Source: Alphaproteobacteria bacterium (GTDB taxonomy: Bacteria > Pseudomonadota > Alphaproteobacteria > Micavibrionales > Micavibrionaceae). From it: a stretch of DNA of 64,000 nt. Shown piece by piece: positions 38,520-48,550 of this stretch. Where the stretch lies: assembly GCA_020442475.1 (NCBI GenBank), contig JAGRKA010000006.1, forward strand, positions 1 to 64,000, read 5' to 3'. Below the pieces are notes generated by a model. It ran no database searches and was not told where the DNA came from. It was given only the letters and a program-made list of their open reading frames with translations. The translations under genes were made by a program, and so were the position numbers. The first letter of the stretch is position 1. Every line of letters starts with the position of its first letter.

Positions 38520-38912
38520 TTAGCGCGCCAGAGTCTCGATGAGCGAGAGCGCCTGAGATTTTTCTTCAGACCCGTGTATCACAAAAATCCCGAGTTTTTC
38601 AGCATATGTTTTTAGATCAGTTGGGCAATTGACGGCAAAAACAGACTCTACACTTCTATTTCGAAGCTTTTCAGCAAACTCGTTAATCGTTCGTTCGATT
38701 TCGCTGGCATGAGCTTCCGCGCAATCAATGTAAACGACGTTTGGTATGGATTGAGCATTGGTATTGATGAAATGTTCAAAATAATTCTCAAAATCTGCGC
38801 ATAAAATCTGGGCTGATTCGGCCTGATCGTTAAATAAGTTCGTCAGTGCCACATAGGTCGCAACAGCATCCGGCCCGGTATTGCGTTCATCCGTAATATA
38901 TAGAACAGGCAT
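38520..38912 (-). CDS. Hypothetical protein, 130 aa
   Basis: Unrecognised soluble protein that begins MPVLYITDERN and alternates hydrophobic strands (IPNVVYIDC, SVESVFAVN, LGIFVIHG) with amphipathic helices, which suggests a small alpha/beta (Rossmann- or receiver-like) fold. The typical phosphoacceptor pattern of a receiver domain is not clear. The gene is visibly more AT-rich than its neighbours, and AT-rich non-coding DNA with a dispersed repeat lies just upstream, so it may be acquired. No function can be proposed. Confidence 0.65.
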   Translation of the reverse strand: MPVLYITDERNTGPDAVATYVALTNLFNDQAESAQILCADFENYFEHFINTNAQSIPNVVYIDCAEAHASEIERTINEFAEKLRNRSVESVFAVNCPTDLKTYAEKLGIFVIHGSEEKSQALSLIETLAR

Positions 38913-39250
38913 TGTTTTATATACTCCACTATAGAGCTATCTATATATTATACATAATTATAAATCAAGGTTTTTTGCTCTATGAGTGAAGAAGATTGAT
39001 TCAAAATTTACACCTTTTTGCTTTCCCCGCGTAAGCGGGGATCTTTTGAAATCATATACTTAAGGCCCCCGCTTTCGCGGGGGAGGCACAATCATTTTAA
39101 AATGGTTAGGCTATAGAAGCTCCATAACCTTTCTGGATTTAGAGGCCCCCCTTAGGCAGCAACCCCTTTGAATCGCAATAGACAGAATATTTTTAAATGA
39201 TATGAAAATATGTTATTATTCCATAAAAACTGAAAAGAGGGCGCCTGTAG
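38913..39250. other. AT-rich intergenic region with dispersed repeat
   Basis: This 338-bp gap holds the promoter side of two divergent hypothetical genes, copy 1 of a double-hairpin repeat (38995-39096) and its likely end AGGCTATA (39108-39115). The remaining stretch to 39250 is AT-rich and contains the ribosome-binding AGAGGG before 39251. I see no RNA gene. Confidence 0.7.
38995..39096 (+). repeat. 102-bp double-hairpin dispersed repeat, copy 1
   Basis: The copy matches the reverse complement of 55026-55127 with three mismatches in 102 bases. It carries two short perfect hairpins: CCCCGC-GTAA-GCGGGG and CCCCCGC-TTTC-GCGGGGG. Downstream, GGTTAGGCTATA (39104-39115) also matches the end of copy 2. 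The copies lie in intergenic DNA beside genes of lower GC. Confidence 0.92.
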
Positions 39251-40069
39251 ATGGCCGGATGCCACAAGGATTTTGCAGTTTCAAATATACCCGTTAACAC
39301 CAAAAGCCCTCAAGAGCAGGCTCATTTTTATGCGCGCTATTTTATGGAAGCCCGCGACAAGCTCTATGACCAAGACTCAAAGGGCATGTACAACGCCAGG
39401 TTTTTTCAAAACAGAACATGGGGCATCCCTAAGAATGTTCTACGGCATGCCTTAAACAATCCCACGGATTTTACACAGTGGGATGATCGTGACCGGGACT
39501 ATATCCCTGACATCCTTAAAGTCTTTGACGATAATTACGGCGTTTCGGCCCTATCACTGGTCGCGCAAGGATATGACGGCTGGAAAGCTTCTGTTTTCTA
39601 CGCCCAATTCTTCGACGATGTTGAACCGCACATTATCCGTGTGGGCGCCCAAGACTCTTTGCACCATTTCTCCATACCCTATATGCCTTTGAACCAGCAA
39701 CCCTACGCCCGAACTATTTTCAGCCGGGAACACGGGGAAACAGACAAAATATCTCAGCTCGTTGTCGAACGAGGCCCTGCCCCCTCAATGGTTGACTTCA
39801 TATGGCATAAGGGTGAGCCATACCCGCCTCCCGGTTTCGGAGAGTTTCTAAATAACCACATCCTGAAAAATACGCCTTACGAAGTCAAAATGCACAGAGA
39901 CCTGTGTGTTTTATGGGATGGTACGCCGGTCTATGGCGACCCTGACAGCCTGCGCTTTAAAGATCCGTCGATGGAATTTAAAGAGATGACACCTGAATCT
40001 TTACAAAATGTCATGACAACAATTGCTCAAAATTGTCGTGAAGTCGGCTGGCCCGAACATTTAAGCTAG
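39251..40069 (+). CDS. Hypothetical protein, 272 aa
   Basis: Unrecognised soluble protein rich in aromatic and charged residues. Features include a helical N-terminal third (SPQEQAHFYARYFMEARDKLY), a tryptophan-rich centre (WGIPKNVL, TQWDDRDRDYIP, GWKASVFYAQFFDD) and a proline-rich segment (WHKGEPYPPPGFGEFL). No signal peptide or membrane helix. The ATG at 39251 has AGAGGG upstream. It stands alone between a dispersed repeat and a terminator, with codon use and base composition unlike the neighbouring icd; this makes it an accessory-gene candidate. Confidence 0.7.
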   Translation: MAGCHKDFAVSNIPVNTKSPQEQAHFYARYFMEARDKLYDQDSKGMYNARFFQNRTWGIPKNVLRHALNNPTDFTQWDDRDRDYIPDILKVFDDNYGVSALSLVAQGYDGWKASVFYAQFFDDVEPHIIRVGAQDSLHHFSIPYMPLNQQPYARTIFSREHGETDKISQLVVERGPAPSMVDFIWHKGEPYPPPGFGEFLNNHILKNTPYEVKMHRDLCVLWDGTPVYGDPDSLRFKDPSMEFKEMTPESLQNVMTTIAQNCREVGWPEHLS

Positions 40070-40071
40070 GT

Positions 40072-40139
40072 TATAAAAAGCCCTGACGGGTCCTTTAAAT
40101 TTAAGCAGGATCTTATTTTACCGGACCCTTTTGGGCTTT
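40072..40139 (-). terminator. Bidirectional-looking terminator between 39251-40069 and icd
   Basis: AAAGCCC (40077-40083) pairs with GGGCTTT (40133-40139) and an inner GGGTCC pairs with GGACCC, forming a long interrupted hairpin. Read on the minus strand the stem is followed by TTTTT, so it should end icd transcripts; on the plus strand only a short T-run follows. About 105 bp between it and the icd stop hold nothing that I recognise. Confidence 0.65.
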
Positions 40140-40244
40140 CTGCGGACAAGCGCACTCTCTATGCCGGGCCTATTCAGGCGCCTATCGGGCGACCGGATAC
40201 CAGCGGTCCCGTATAAATTCGGCCCTTGGCCTTGCGAATATCTC

Positions 40245-41462
40245 TTATGCCGTTAACGCAACTCCCAGCCGCTCGACGATTTTATCCATGAAGGCTTCTG
40301 TTGTCAGATAAGCCTGACCGCCACCGACAAGAAGCGCGAGGTCCTTCGTCATATGGCCGGATTCCACCGTTTCGACGCAAACTTGCTCCAGCGTCTGCGC
40401 AAAATTGACCAGAGCGGCATTACCGTCGAACTCCCCGCGATATTTTAGCCCTTGCGTCCAGGCAAAGATCGAAGCGATTGGATTTGTAGAGGTCGGGTTA
40501 CCCTTTTGATGTTCGCGGTAATGGCGTGTGACGGTGCCATGCGCGGCCTCAGCCTCCACAGTCTTACCATCGGGCGTCAGCAGCACAGAAGTCATCAGCC
40601 CCAGCGAGCCGAACCCTTGCGCGACGATATCGGACTGTACGTCTCCATCATAATTTTTGCAGGCCCACACAAAACCGCCCTTGGATTTCACGGCCTGTGC
40701 GACCATATCGTCGATCAACCGATGCTCGTACCACAAATCGCGCTTGTCGAACTCCGCCTTGAATTCCGTGTCGAATACACTTTGGAATATCTCGATAAAC
40801 CGCCCGTCATACTGTTTCAGGATCGTGTTCTTGGTGGACATATAGAGCGGATAATTTTTGGCCAGAGCGTAATTAAAGCAGGACCGCGCGAATCCCTCAA
40901 TCGAGTCATCCAAATTATACATCCCCATCGCCACACCGGATGCAGGGAAATCGAAAACCTCATGCCGCTCAGGCGCGCCGCCATCCGCAGGCGTAAAGAC
41001 CAGTTCCAGCTTTCCGGGTTTTCCAATTTTAAAATCGGTTGCCTTGTACTGGTCGCCGAAAGCATGACGGCCAATGACAATAGGCTGCTGCCAGCCCTGT
41101 ACGTATTTAGGGATATTCGCCGTGACAATGGGTTCACGGAAGACCGTGCCGTTCAGGATATTCCGGATCGTTCCGTTGGGAGAGCGCCACATTTTCTTGA
41201 GGCCGAACTCTTCGACTCGCGCCTCATCAGGTGTGATGGTCGCACATTTGACGCCCACCCCATGCTCTTTGATGGCCTGCGCAGCATCAATCGTAATCTG
41301 GTCGTCCGTAGCGTCGCGGCTTTGAATCGAAAGATCGAAATATTTCAGGTCGATATCCAGATAAGGCAGAATCAGACGCTCGCGAATCCACGCCCAGATA
41401 ATGCGGGTCATTTCATCGCCATCAATTTCAACGACTGGATTTTCAACTTTGATTTTGGTCAT
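40245..41462 (-). CDS. icd: NADP-dependent isocitrate dehydrogenase (eukaryotic-type dimer)
   Basis: Oxidatively decarboxylates isocitrate to 2-oxoglutarate in the TCA cycle. The start [18 protein letters not shown] and the metal/isocitrate signature [20 protein letters not shown] (near residue 268) are those of the homodimeric IDH of alphaproteobacteria and eukaryotes rather than of E. coli Icd. [16 protein letters not shown] near 309 carries the NADP-binding residues. Length 405 is normal. AAAGG lies upstream of the ATG. Confidence 0.96.
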   Translation of the reverse strand: MTKIKVENPVVEIDGDEMTRIIWAWIRERLILPYLDIDLKYFDLSIQSRDATDDQITIDAAQAIKEHGVGVKCATITPDEARVEEFGLKKMWRSPNGTIRNILNGTVFREPIVTANIPKYVQGWQQPIVIGRHAFGDQYKATDFKIGKPGKLELVFTPADGGAPERHEVFDFPASGVAMGMYNLDDSIEGFARSCFNYALAKNYPLYMSTKNTILKQYDGRFIEIFQSVFDTEFKAEFDKRDLWYEHRLIDDMVAQAVKSKGGFVWACKNYDGDVQSDIVAQGFGSLGLMTSVLLTPDGKTVEAEAAHGTVTRHYREHQKGNPTSTNPIASIFAWTQGLKYRGEFDGNAALVNFAQTLEQVCVETVESGHMTKDLALLVGGGQAYLTTEAFMDKIVERLGVALTA

Positions 41463-41567
41463 GGGGAAGCCTTTAAAAATTTAATATGAAGCGTACAGAG
41501 TCTGCACAGAAGAGTCTGAAGGATAAAATAAAAGCTTCGCAAGCAGCCTTCAAACTTTTTTTTCGTA

Positions 41568-41903
41568 TTAACACAAATCTTTGATTTCGCTTTGCAGCTT
41601 TTCAAAGGCCCGGTCGAACACACCGCTTTTGGCAATCCGGCCTTTTCCTTCCTTGTAAAGCTCATACATCATGGTTTGAGGGCCGACCTTGCGGATGACG
41701 AATTGCAGGATAGGCGGCTTGTGCTCGGAGATATGGTAGGTATAGCTTGCGACTTCTTCGTCGAAATCACATTCAACCGTACGGTAATTCAAGATTTTCA
41801 AGGAGGCTGCACGGCAATACAGATCGTCCAGCTTTCGGAACTGTCCCTTGGTAAATCCTGTTTTTGCTAAAAATTTCGGGTTGTTTATCACGCGCAGTGT
41901 CAT
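41568..41903 (-). CDS. Hypothetical protein, 111 aa
   Basis: Unrecognised small basic protein (NNPKFLAKTGFTKGQFRKLD at the start) with a mixed alpha/beta pattern: predicted strands YRTVECDFD, VASYTYHIS and ILQFVIRKV, then a C-terminal helix (FDRAFEKLQSEIKDL). No signal peptide or membrane segment. The codon use resembles the neighbours, so it is probably a resident gene. It is divergent from the thioredoxin-like gene by 44 bp. Confidence 0.65.
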   Translation of the reverse strand: MTLRVINNPKFLAKTGFTKGQFRKLDDLYCRAASLKILNYRTVECDFDEEVASYTYHISEHKPPILQFVIRKVGPQTMMYELYKEGKGRIAKSGVFDRAFEKLQSEIKDLC

Positions 41904-41947
41904 AGATTTAAGTATAGCATTTTCACCCTGACAGAGGAAGGTTCATC

Positions 41948-42502
41948 ATGGTTCTGCTGCACACCCCGGAAAAAGACGACACATTCTATGCCCCGGATTT
42001 CACCCTGAAAGGTACGGACGGAAAAACATATTCTCTGAACGATATTAAGGGCCAGAACGGCACGCTCATCATGTTTATCTGCAATCATTGCCCTTACGTG
42101 AAGGGTATAACAGACCGTCTGGCCGGTACGTGTAAAAAACTGCAGGATTCAGGGGTCGGCGTCGCCGCAATCATGGCCAACGACACAGAAGAATATCCGG
42201 AAGATTCTTTCGAGAATATGGAGATATTCGCGCAGGAAAACGGGTTTACCTTCCCCTATCTGATCGACGAAACGCAAGAAATCGCAAAAGCCTATGGCGC
42301 GGTGTGCACGCCTGATTTCTTTGGATTCAATACTGATGGCGCTCTTCAGTATCGTGGACGGCTTGACAGCGCCGGAAAAGACCGCGCAGACAGAAATACC
42401 ATGCCCGAATTGCTCGATGCTATGCGTATGATCGCCAAAACAGGAGATGGCCCTGTAGAGCAAACACCTTCGATGGGCTGCTCAATCAAATGGCGGGCAT
42501 AA
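41948..42502 (+). CDS. Thioredoxin-fold (AhpC/TSA-like) protein
   Basis: A 184-residue protein with a thioredoxin/peroxiredoxin fold. The redox motif CNHCPYVK has Cys45 and Cys48, a CxxC pair. The start FTLKGTDGKTYSLNDIKGQNG is the usual AhpC/TSA entry. TPDFFGFNTDGALQYRG near residue 120 contains the cis-proline region. No signal peptide is seen, so it is probably cytoplasmic. Substrate unknown. GAGGAAGG lies 7 bases before the ATG. Confidence 0.88.
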   Translation: MVLLHTPEKDDTFYAPDFTLKGTDGKTYSLNDIKGQNGTLIMFICNHCPYVKGITDRLAGTCKKLQDSGVGVAAIMANDTEEYPEDSFENMEIFAQENGFTFPYLIDETQEIAKAYGAVCTPDFFGFNTDGALQYRGRLDSAGKDRADRNTMPELLDAMRMIAKTGDGPVEQTPSMGCSIKWRA

Positions 42503-42575
42503 AAAGCGCTGGAATCGCTTCTAAATATCTTTATGATGGCCTTGCATTCAGCAATCTTAGAGGAGCTTAAGCGGC

Positions 42576-43301
42576 ATGGCTGATATTTTTGCGGAAGTCG
42601 ATGAGGCGATGCGCCAAGAGCGCGTTGAAAAATTCTGGAAAGAAAACGGAAGCCTGATCCTGACATTCGTCCTCCTGACCATTCTGGCCACAGCCGGTTT
42701 TTCAGGATACCGCACATGGGACGCTAAAGTCAGGGCAACCCAGACAGATGCGCTGATCGGCTTGCTTGACGATCCGGCTTTCCCGGAAAAAGCTCTGGAA
42801 GAGAGCGCACTGGATTTACGCCCGAATCTTGAAGGGCTGGCTCTTTTGAACGCAGCAGGGACGCTTGTTGAGCAAGGGAAAACGGACGAAGCTCTGGCAG
42901 CATACAGCCGCGCCTCGGAAAACGGAAAAATTGCACCGGAATTCCGTGATATCGCAACCTTGATGAGCGTACGCTTGCTATCAGCTCAGGAAGACTCGGA
43001 TCCTGACATGCTCATCGAGAAACTGCGTAAAATCACAAACAATGCCAAAAGCCCCTGGAAGTATCACGCCCACCTGGAAACGGCGCTCATTCTGGCCCAC
43101 AAGCGCGGAGATTACGAAACCGCCCGTACGCATCTGGCCGCGATTACAGATGCCGAGGGTCTCCCGGCCTCTTTGCTCAGTACGGCGCGCTCTTTAGATC
43201 ATGTTTATGCGCTAAGAGCTCAAGCCGAAACGAAAGCCGAGCTTGAAACAAAAGATGAGAGTAAAGCCGACAACACTCAAGAAGAGGAGATCAGCCAATG
43301 A
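42576..43301 (+). CDS. YfgM/TPR-like membrane protein (tetratricopeptide)
   Basis: A 241-residue inner-membrane protein with one N-terminal membrane helix (about residues 27-45), preceded by EVDEAMRQERVEKFWKENG, which is the start of the YfgM family, and followed by a periplasmic helical domain of TPR-like repeats. The C-terminus is Glu/Lys-rich. YfgM is a SecYEG-associated chaperone partner encoded beside bamB, as here, with a 4-bp overlap. It therefore belongs to a yfgM-bamB-der cluster. Confidence 0.88.
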   Translation: MADIFAEVDEAMRQERVEKFWKENGSLILTFVLLTILATAGFSGYRTWDAKVRATQTDALIGLLDDPAFPEKALEESALDLRPNLEGLALLNAAGTLVEQGKTDEALAAYSRASENGKIAPEFRDIATLMSVRLLSAQEDSDPDMLIEKLRKITNNAKSPWKYHAHLETALILAHKRGDYETARTHLAAITDAEGLPASLLSTARSLDHVYALRAQAETKAELETKDESKADNTQEEEISQ

Positions 43302-44635
43302 TATCCGGAAAGCGTTTCTCCCCTCTGCTCTTTGCCGTATGTCTGGGCGGTTTTGCCTTAACAGGCTGCTCTTCGGTTTCGGGCTGGTTCGACAATGACG
43401 AGCCGCCCCCGCTTGAGGGCGAGCGTATCTCCGTTCTCGCACTCCAGAAAGAGCTGGAACCTGACAACATGGCGCTAGACGTACAGGGTCTCGTCGCACC
43501 GCCTGAATGGCGCAACGAATTCTGGCCGCAAGCCGGAGGCTATCCCAACCATGCCATGCAAAATCTCGAACTGTCGCACGCACCCCTCAAAATGGTCTGG
43601 AAAGCCAGTATCGGTAAGGGTTCGACAAAAGAGCTGCCGCTCACGGCACAGCCGATTCTCGTAGACGGCACGATTTTTACGCTCGATTCGCAGGGCCGCC
43701 TGTCCGCATTCGATACAGAAACGGGCCGTCATTTATGGAGCGGGAATATCAGCGACCCGGACGAAGACGATCCGGTGATCGGCGGTGGGCTTGCTTTTTC
43801 CGCAGGCATTCTCTATGCCACAAACGGATTTGATGAGGTCCTCGCCATTAACCCGCTGCGGGGCGACATTATCTGGCGGAAAGACATTTCGGCGCCGGCC
43901 CGTGCAGCCCCTACGATCGTCGATAACCGTATCTTCGTCACAACGCTGGACAATAAAATGATTGCCCTCAGCGCACTGGACGGCACATTCCTCTGGGAGC
44001 ATCTGGGCCTGAGCGAAACAGCCGGCCTTATCGGCGCAGCCAGCCCGGCAGCCGGGCGGGATATCGTCGTCCCCGTCTTTTCCTCCGGAGAGATCACAGC
44101 GCTGCGGGTTGAAAACGGCTCCGTCGCATGGTCCGACAATTTATCCGGTATTCGTGGGCTGGGCGGTCTTTCCGATCTATCTGACATTCGCGCTATGCCG
44201 GTCATGGATAAGGAGCTGATCTTTGCGATCAGCTATAGTGGCCGCCTTGTGGCCATCGACAAACGTACAGGTACGCGCGTATGGCAAAGAGAAATTGGCG
44301 GCTCTCAAACACCTTGGCTGGCTGGAAACCACCTTTTCGTTCTCTCCTCCGACAATCAACTCATCGCTCTGGGGCGCGATACCGGTACAATCCGCTGGAT
44401 CACCGATTTACCGCGCCTTGATGACGATGACCCCGTCATCCTGACAGGCCCCGTGCTGGCTGGAGGGCGCCTGATCGTCATGGGAACTGATGGCCGCGTT
44501 TTTGATATCAACCCTGAGGATGGCGCTCTTTTGAAAGAATGGTCGATCGGCCGGGATGTGGCTATTTCCCCGATTATTGCCGCCGGTGTTCTGTACGTGC
44601 TGGCCGAAGACGGCACCTTGATGGCCTTTAAATAA
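43298..44635 (+). CDS. bamB: Outer-membrane assembly lipoprotein BamB
   Basis: A 445-residue lipoprotein of the BAM complex. The signal peptide ends in LTGC with Cys24 lipidated. The mature part consists of repeated PQQ/WD-like beta-propeller blades, seen as recurring (A/G)xDxxTGxxLW-type segments (DTETGRHLWSGN, NPLRGDIIWRKD, SALDGTFLWEH, DKRTGTRVWQRE, GRDTGTIRWITD). It follows yfgM with a 4-bp overlap and precedes der by 29 bp, the standard order. Confidence 0.93.
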   Translation: MISGKRFSPLLFAVCLGGFALTGCSSVSGWFDNDEPPPLEGERISVLALQKELEPDNMALDVQGLVAPPEWRNEFWPQAGGYPNHAMQNLELSHAPLKMVWKASIGKGSTKELPLTAQPILVDGTIFTLDSQGRLSAFDTETGRHLWSGNISDPDEDDPVIGGGLAFSAGILYATNGFDEVLAINPLRGDIIWRKDISAPARAAPTIVDNRIFVTTLDNKMIALSALDGTFLWEHLGLSETAGLIGAASPAAGRDIVVPVFSSGEITALRVENGSVAWSDNLSGIRGLGGLSDLSDIRAMPVMDKELIFAISYSGRLVAIDKRTGTRVWQREIGGSQTPWLAGNHLFVLSSDNQLIALGRDTGTIRWITDLPRLDDDDPVILTGPVLAGGRLIVMGTDGRVFDINPEDGALLKEWSIGRDVAISPIIAAGVLYVLAEDGTLMAFK

Positions 44636-44664
44636 TATAACCAGGATACGGAAAAAACCCGGTC

Positions 44665-46074
44665 ATGTTCACGCTCGCACTCGTAGGCCGACCCAATGTC
44701 GGCAAATCTACCCTGTTCAACAAGCTGGCCGGAAAAAAGCTGGCTATTGTGGATGATACGCCCGGTGTCACACGCGACTGGCGGGAATCGAGTGCCCATC
44801 TGTTCGACCGAACTTTTCGGATCATCGATACGGCAGGTCTGGAGGAGCGGTTTGACGATTCCATCGAAGGCCGTATGCGCCGCCAGACTGAAGCGGCCCT
44901 GAGCGAATCGGACGCCGTTTTGTTCATGATTGACGGACGAGCGGGCCTTACAGCACTGGACTCACATTTTGCGGGCTGGCTGCGTAAACAAAAAAAACCG
45001 GTAATCCTCGCCGTTAATAAATGCGAAAACGAGCGCGCAGCACAAAGCGGCATCGCGGAAGCGTACGCTCTGGGCCTTGGCGAGCCAATCGCAATCTCTG
45101 CTGAACACGGGCTGGGAATGGAGGACCTGTATCATCTGCTCGATCCGTACTTTGCTGAAAGCGAAGAAGAAGCGACAGCAGATGGTGAAGAGAACGAAAA
45201 TTTCGACGATCTTGACGATCTTGAGGGGCTTGAGGATTACATCTTCGCTCAGGAAGAGGACGATCCTGAAAAACCCCTAAAAATTGCGATTGTTGGGCGC
45301 CCCAATGTCGGAAAATCCACCCTGCTTAATGCCATTGTTGAAGATGAGCGCGTGATGACCGGCCCCGAAGCGGGCATTACACGCGACGCCATCAGCGTAG
45401 ATTGGCGTTATCAGGATCGCCCCTTCAGGCTGGTCGATACGGCCGGGATGCGCCGAAAATCAAAGGTCCAAAACGCCATTGAGAAAATGTCGGTTGAGGA
45501 TTCATTACGCGCGATCAGGCTGGCCCAGATCGTTATTCTGGTTATTGACGCGAATGCACCGCTCGAAAAGCAGGATTTACAAATCGCAGAACATATTATC
45601 GAGGAAGGCCGCGCGCTGATTATCGCCGTCAATAAATGGGACAGCCTGAAAAACCGGAATGAAGTGCTTGAGGACTTAAAATATAAAATGGAGACCTCGC
45701 TGGCGCAGATCAAGGAAATTCCGTTCCAGACAATTTCAGCCATCAACGGCAAAAATATCGACAAGCTGCTTGAGCGCGTACTGGAAACGTACGTTTTCTG
45801 GAACAAGCGAATTTCAACGGCCGGGCTCAATCGCTGGCTGGCCGGGATGGAGAGCCGTAACCCGGCACCCCTGATTTCAGGGCGCCGCAACCGGCTGAAA
45901 TATATCACGCAGATTAAAACCCGTCCGCCAACATTCGCCCTGTGGGTTTCAAGGCCGGATAAGCTCCCTGCGGGCTATAAACGCTTTATCATCAATGGCC
46001 TGCGAAGGGATTACGGCCTCCCCGGTATCCCCGTACGCTTGCTGGTCCGTAAAAGTAAGAACCCGTACGCTTAA
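44665..46074 (+). CDS. der: Ribosome biogenesis GTPase Der (EngA)
   Basis: A GTPase for 50S subunit assembly with two tandem G domains and a C-terminal KH-like domain. First domain: GRPNVGKSTLFNKL near residue 8, DTAGLEE, NKCE. Second domain: GRPNVGKSTLLNAI from residue 212, DTAGMRRKSK, NKWDSLK. The linker between them is strikingly acidic and longer than in E. coli (about residues 165-200, with EESEEEATADG and NFDDLDDLEGLED). Length 469. Confidence 0.96.
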   Translation: MFTLALVGRPNVGKSTLFNKLAGKKLAIVDDTPGVTRDWRESSAHLFDRTFRIIDTAGLEERFDDSIEGRMRRQTEAALSESDAVLFMIDGRAGLTALDSHFAGWLRKQKKPVILAVNKCENERAAQSGIAEAYALGLGEPIAISAEHGLGMEDLYHLLDPYFAESEEEATADGEENENFDDLDDLEGLEDYIFAQEEDDPEKPLKIAIVGRPNVGKSTLLNAIVEDERVMTGPEAGITRDAISVDWRYQDRPFRLVDTAGMRRKSKVQNAIEKMSVEDSLRAIRLAQIVILVIDANAPLEKQDLQIAEHIIEEGRALIIAVNKWDSLKNRNEVLEDLKYKMETSLAQIKEIPFQTISAINGKNIDKLLERVLETYVFWNKRISTAGLNRWLAGMESRNPAPLISGRRNRLKYITQIKTRPPTFALWVSRPDKLPAGYKRFIINGLRRDYGLPGIPVRLLVRKSKNPYA

Positions 46075-46138
46075 CCCTTGCGCATACGCTGTGAAAAACA
46101 CAGGGACAAGCGCACTGAAAACATATATTATGCGGGCC

Positions 46139-46549
46139 ATGGCTTACTGGCTTTTAAAATCCGAACCCTACAAATTTTCATGGGACGATCAGTGCGCAAA
46201 AGGCGAAGGGCGCTGGGAAAAGCGCGTACGCAACTATCAGGCCCGCAATAACCTTCAGGCAATGAAGCCGGGCGATAAGGGCTTTTTCTACCATTCGAAC
46301 GAAGGCAAAGCGATTGTCGGCATTTTAGAGGTCACAAGCGAAGCCTATCCGGACCCGGACGATGAAACCGGAAAATTCGTTACGGTCGATGTAAAACCTC
46401 TAAAACCTCTTAAAAACACGGTAACTCTGGCCGACCTTAAAGCGCACCCTGTCCTGTCTAATATGAAGGTCGTCCGGCAGGTCCGTCTGTCCGTTTCCCC
46501 TGTTACGGAAGAGGAATGGAGCCTCGTCTGCGCTATAGGCGGTGCCTAG
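46139..46549 (+). CDS. EVE-domain protein
   Basis: A 136-residue EVE-domain protein. The start [18 protein letters not shown] and the central [20 protein letters not shown], with [15 protein letters not shown], are the family signature. EVE domains are PUA-like modules that bind modified bases in DNA or RNA; the target of bacterial solo EVE proteins is not known. The ORF extends upstream within der, but homologues start at MAYW (46139) or MRAMAYW (46130). It overlaps nothing of der beyond its stop and lies before acs. Confidence 0.9.
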   Translation: MAYWLLKSEPYKFSWDDQCAKGEGRWEKRVRNYQARNNLQAMKPGDKGFFYHSNEGKAIVGILEVTSEAYPDPDDETGKFVTVDVKPLKPLKNTVTLADLKAHPVLSNMKVVRQVRLSVSPVTEEEWSLVCAIGGA

Positions 46550-46574
46550 ATCATTAAAGAAGGAGAGTCTTGCC

Positions 46575-48509
46575 ATGAGTGAAATCTACAAACCTTCCCG
46601 TGACATTCTAGACCATGTGGGCATATCCGAAGATCAGTATGAGGCCATGTATAAAGGCTCTATTGAGCAACCCGATATTTTCTGGGCGGTGCAAAGCAAA
46701 CGCCTCGACTGGTTCAGAAAACCCTCCATCATCAAAAATACATCCTTTGAAGGGGATGTCTCGATTAAATGGTTTGAAGATGGCCTGCTCAACGCCTGTT
46801 ACAACTGCGTAGACCGGCATTTACCGGAAAAAGAAAAACATGTCGCCCTGATCTGGGAAGGCGATGATCCGGCGCTCGATAAAAAAATCACGTATGGTGA
46901 GCTTAAAGGCGAGGTTTGCCGCCTAGCCAATGCGCTCAAAACCAAAGGCGTTGAAAAAGGCGACCGTGTGATTATCTATATGCCGATGGTGCCCGAAGCC
47001 GTGTACGCGATGCTGGCCTGCGCGCGGATTGGGGCTGTCCATTCAGTTGTCTTTGGCGGTTTTTCCGCGCAATCCCTTCACGACCGGATCGTTGATTGCG
47101 GCGCAAAGCTTCTGATCACCGCCGATGAAGGCGTACGCGGCGGAAAAAAGGTCCCGCTTAAAGATAATGCGGATGAGGCCGTCAAGGGTACAGACATCCA
47201 GACCGTACTTGTGCTGGAGCATATGGACGGGGAGATCTCATGGGATGAGAACCGCGATGTCTGGTGGCATGAGCTTGTGGACGATCAGGACAGCGAGTGC
47301 CCGTGCGAGATCATGAACGCTGAAGATCCGCTCTTTATTCTGTACACATCCGGCTCGACCGGCAAACCCAAAGGTGTACTCCATACGACTGGCGGCTATA
47401 TGGTGTACGTGGCCCTGACGCATGAAGCGGCCTTCGATTACAAGCCGGGGGAAATTTACTGGTGTACTGCTGATATCGGCTGGGTCACAGGACACAGCTA
47501 TATCGTTTACGGCCCGCTGGCCAACGGTACGACTTCAGTAGTTTTCGAAGGCGTCCCGAACTATCCGGACTGGTCGCGTTTTTGGCAGGTTGTTGACAAG
47601 CACAAAGTCAATATTTTCTACACGGCCCCTACGGCGATCCGGGCGCTCCTGCGTGAAGGCGATGCCCCGGTGAAAAAGACGTCGCGGAGCTCTTTGCGGA
47701 TTCTCGGCACGGTTGGTGAGCCGATCAACCACGAAGCCTGGGTATGGTATTACGACGTAGTCGGTGAAAAGCGCTGCCCGGTCATTGATACGTGGTGGCA
47801 GACGGAAACGGGCGGACATATGATCACACCGCTGCCTTGCCATACGCTGAAGCCCGGCTCTGCTATGAAGCCGTTTTTCGGCGTACGCCCTGCGATTGTA
47901 GACGGGGAAGGCCATATCCTTGAAGGCGAGGCCGAGGGCAATTTCGTCATGCTCGATAGCTGGCCGGGGCAAATGCGTACGATTTATGGCGACCATGAGC
48001 GCTTTAAACAGACCTATTTTTCAACCTTTCCCGGCATGTACTTCACCGGTGACGGTGCAAAGCGTGATACGGATGGCGATTACCGAATCACAGGCCGTGT
48101 CGATGATGTAATTAACGTTTCCGGCCACAGGCTAGGTACCGCTGAAATTGAAAGCGCAATCAACGAGCATGCACTCGTTTCTGAATCGGCTGTAATTGGC
48201 TATCCACATGATATAAAAGGGCAAGGGATCTTCGCCTATGTCACGCTGTTAGACGGCGCCGATGATAGTGATGCTGTCCGTAAAGAGATTATCCGTATTG
48301 TTCGGGACATTATCGGCCCGATTGCCACACCGGATGTTATCCAGTTTACGCCGAGCCTGCCCAAAACCCGCTCCGGGAAGATTATGCGTAGAATTTTGCG
48401 TAAAATTGCCGCCGGAGAGGAAGACCAGATCGGAGATACGTCAACACTGGCCGATCCATCGGTCGTCAAATCTCTGATCGAAGGCCGAAAGCAAAGCGCA
48501 GCAGCTTAA
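46575..48509 (+). CDS. acs: Acetyl-CoA synthetase
   Basis: Activates acetate to acetyl-CoA through acetyl-AMP. Motifs: [18 protein letters not shown] near residue 258, the ATP-binding ...[10 protein letters not shown] near 407, and the C-terminal [15 protein letters not shown] near 596, whose lysine is the acetylation-controlled catalytic residue of the family. Length 644 is normal. The ATG at 46575 has AGGAGAG about 10 bases upstream; an in-frame extension from 46542 lacks that. Confidence 0.96.
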   Translation: MSEIYKPSRDILDHVGISEDQYEAMYKGSIEQPDIFWAVQSKRLDWFRKPSIIKNTSFEGDVSIKWFEDGLLNACYNCVDRHLPEKEKHVALIWEGDDPALDKKITYGELKGEVCRLANALKTKGVEKGDRVIIYMPMVPEAVYAMLACARIGAVHSVVFGGFSAQSLHDRIVDCGAKLLITADEGVRGGKKVPLKDNADEAVKGTDIQTVLVLEHMDGEISWDENRDVWWHELVDDQDSECPCEIMNAEDPLFILYTSGSTGKPKGVLHTTGGYMVYVALTHEAAFDYKPGEIYWCTADIGWVTGHSYIVYGPLANGTTSVVFEGVPNYPDWSRFWQVVDKHKVNIFYTAPTAIRALLREGDAPVKKTSRSSLRILGTVGEPINHEAWVWYYDVVGEKRCPVIDTWWQTETGGHMITPLPCHTLKPGSAMKPFFGVRPAIVDGEGHILEGEAEGNFVMLDSWPGQMRTIYGDHERFKQTYFSTFPGMYFTGDGAKRDTDGDYRITGRVDDVINVSGHRLGTAEIESAINEHALVSESAVIGYPHDIKGQGIFAYVTLLDGADDSDAVRKEIIRIVRDIIGPIATPDVIQFTPSLPKTRSGKIMRRILRKIAAGEEDQIGDTSTLADPSVVKSLIEGRKQSAAA

Positions 48510-48550
48510 GGCTCCCCGCCGCGCTATCACTTCACTGTATCACAGGGATA

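Noticed and set aside
38995-39096. CRISPR-like repeat (GC hairpins in an AT-rich gap)
   Set aside because: Only one copy at the site and no regularly spaced direct repeats; it is a dispersed double-hairpin element.
40452-41489. 345-residue open frame on the plus strand
   Set aside because: It lies entirely antisense to icd, whose conserved motifs are clear, and has no recognisable domain. Long antisense frames are common in such codon use.
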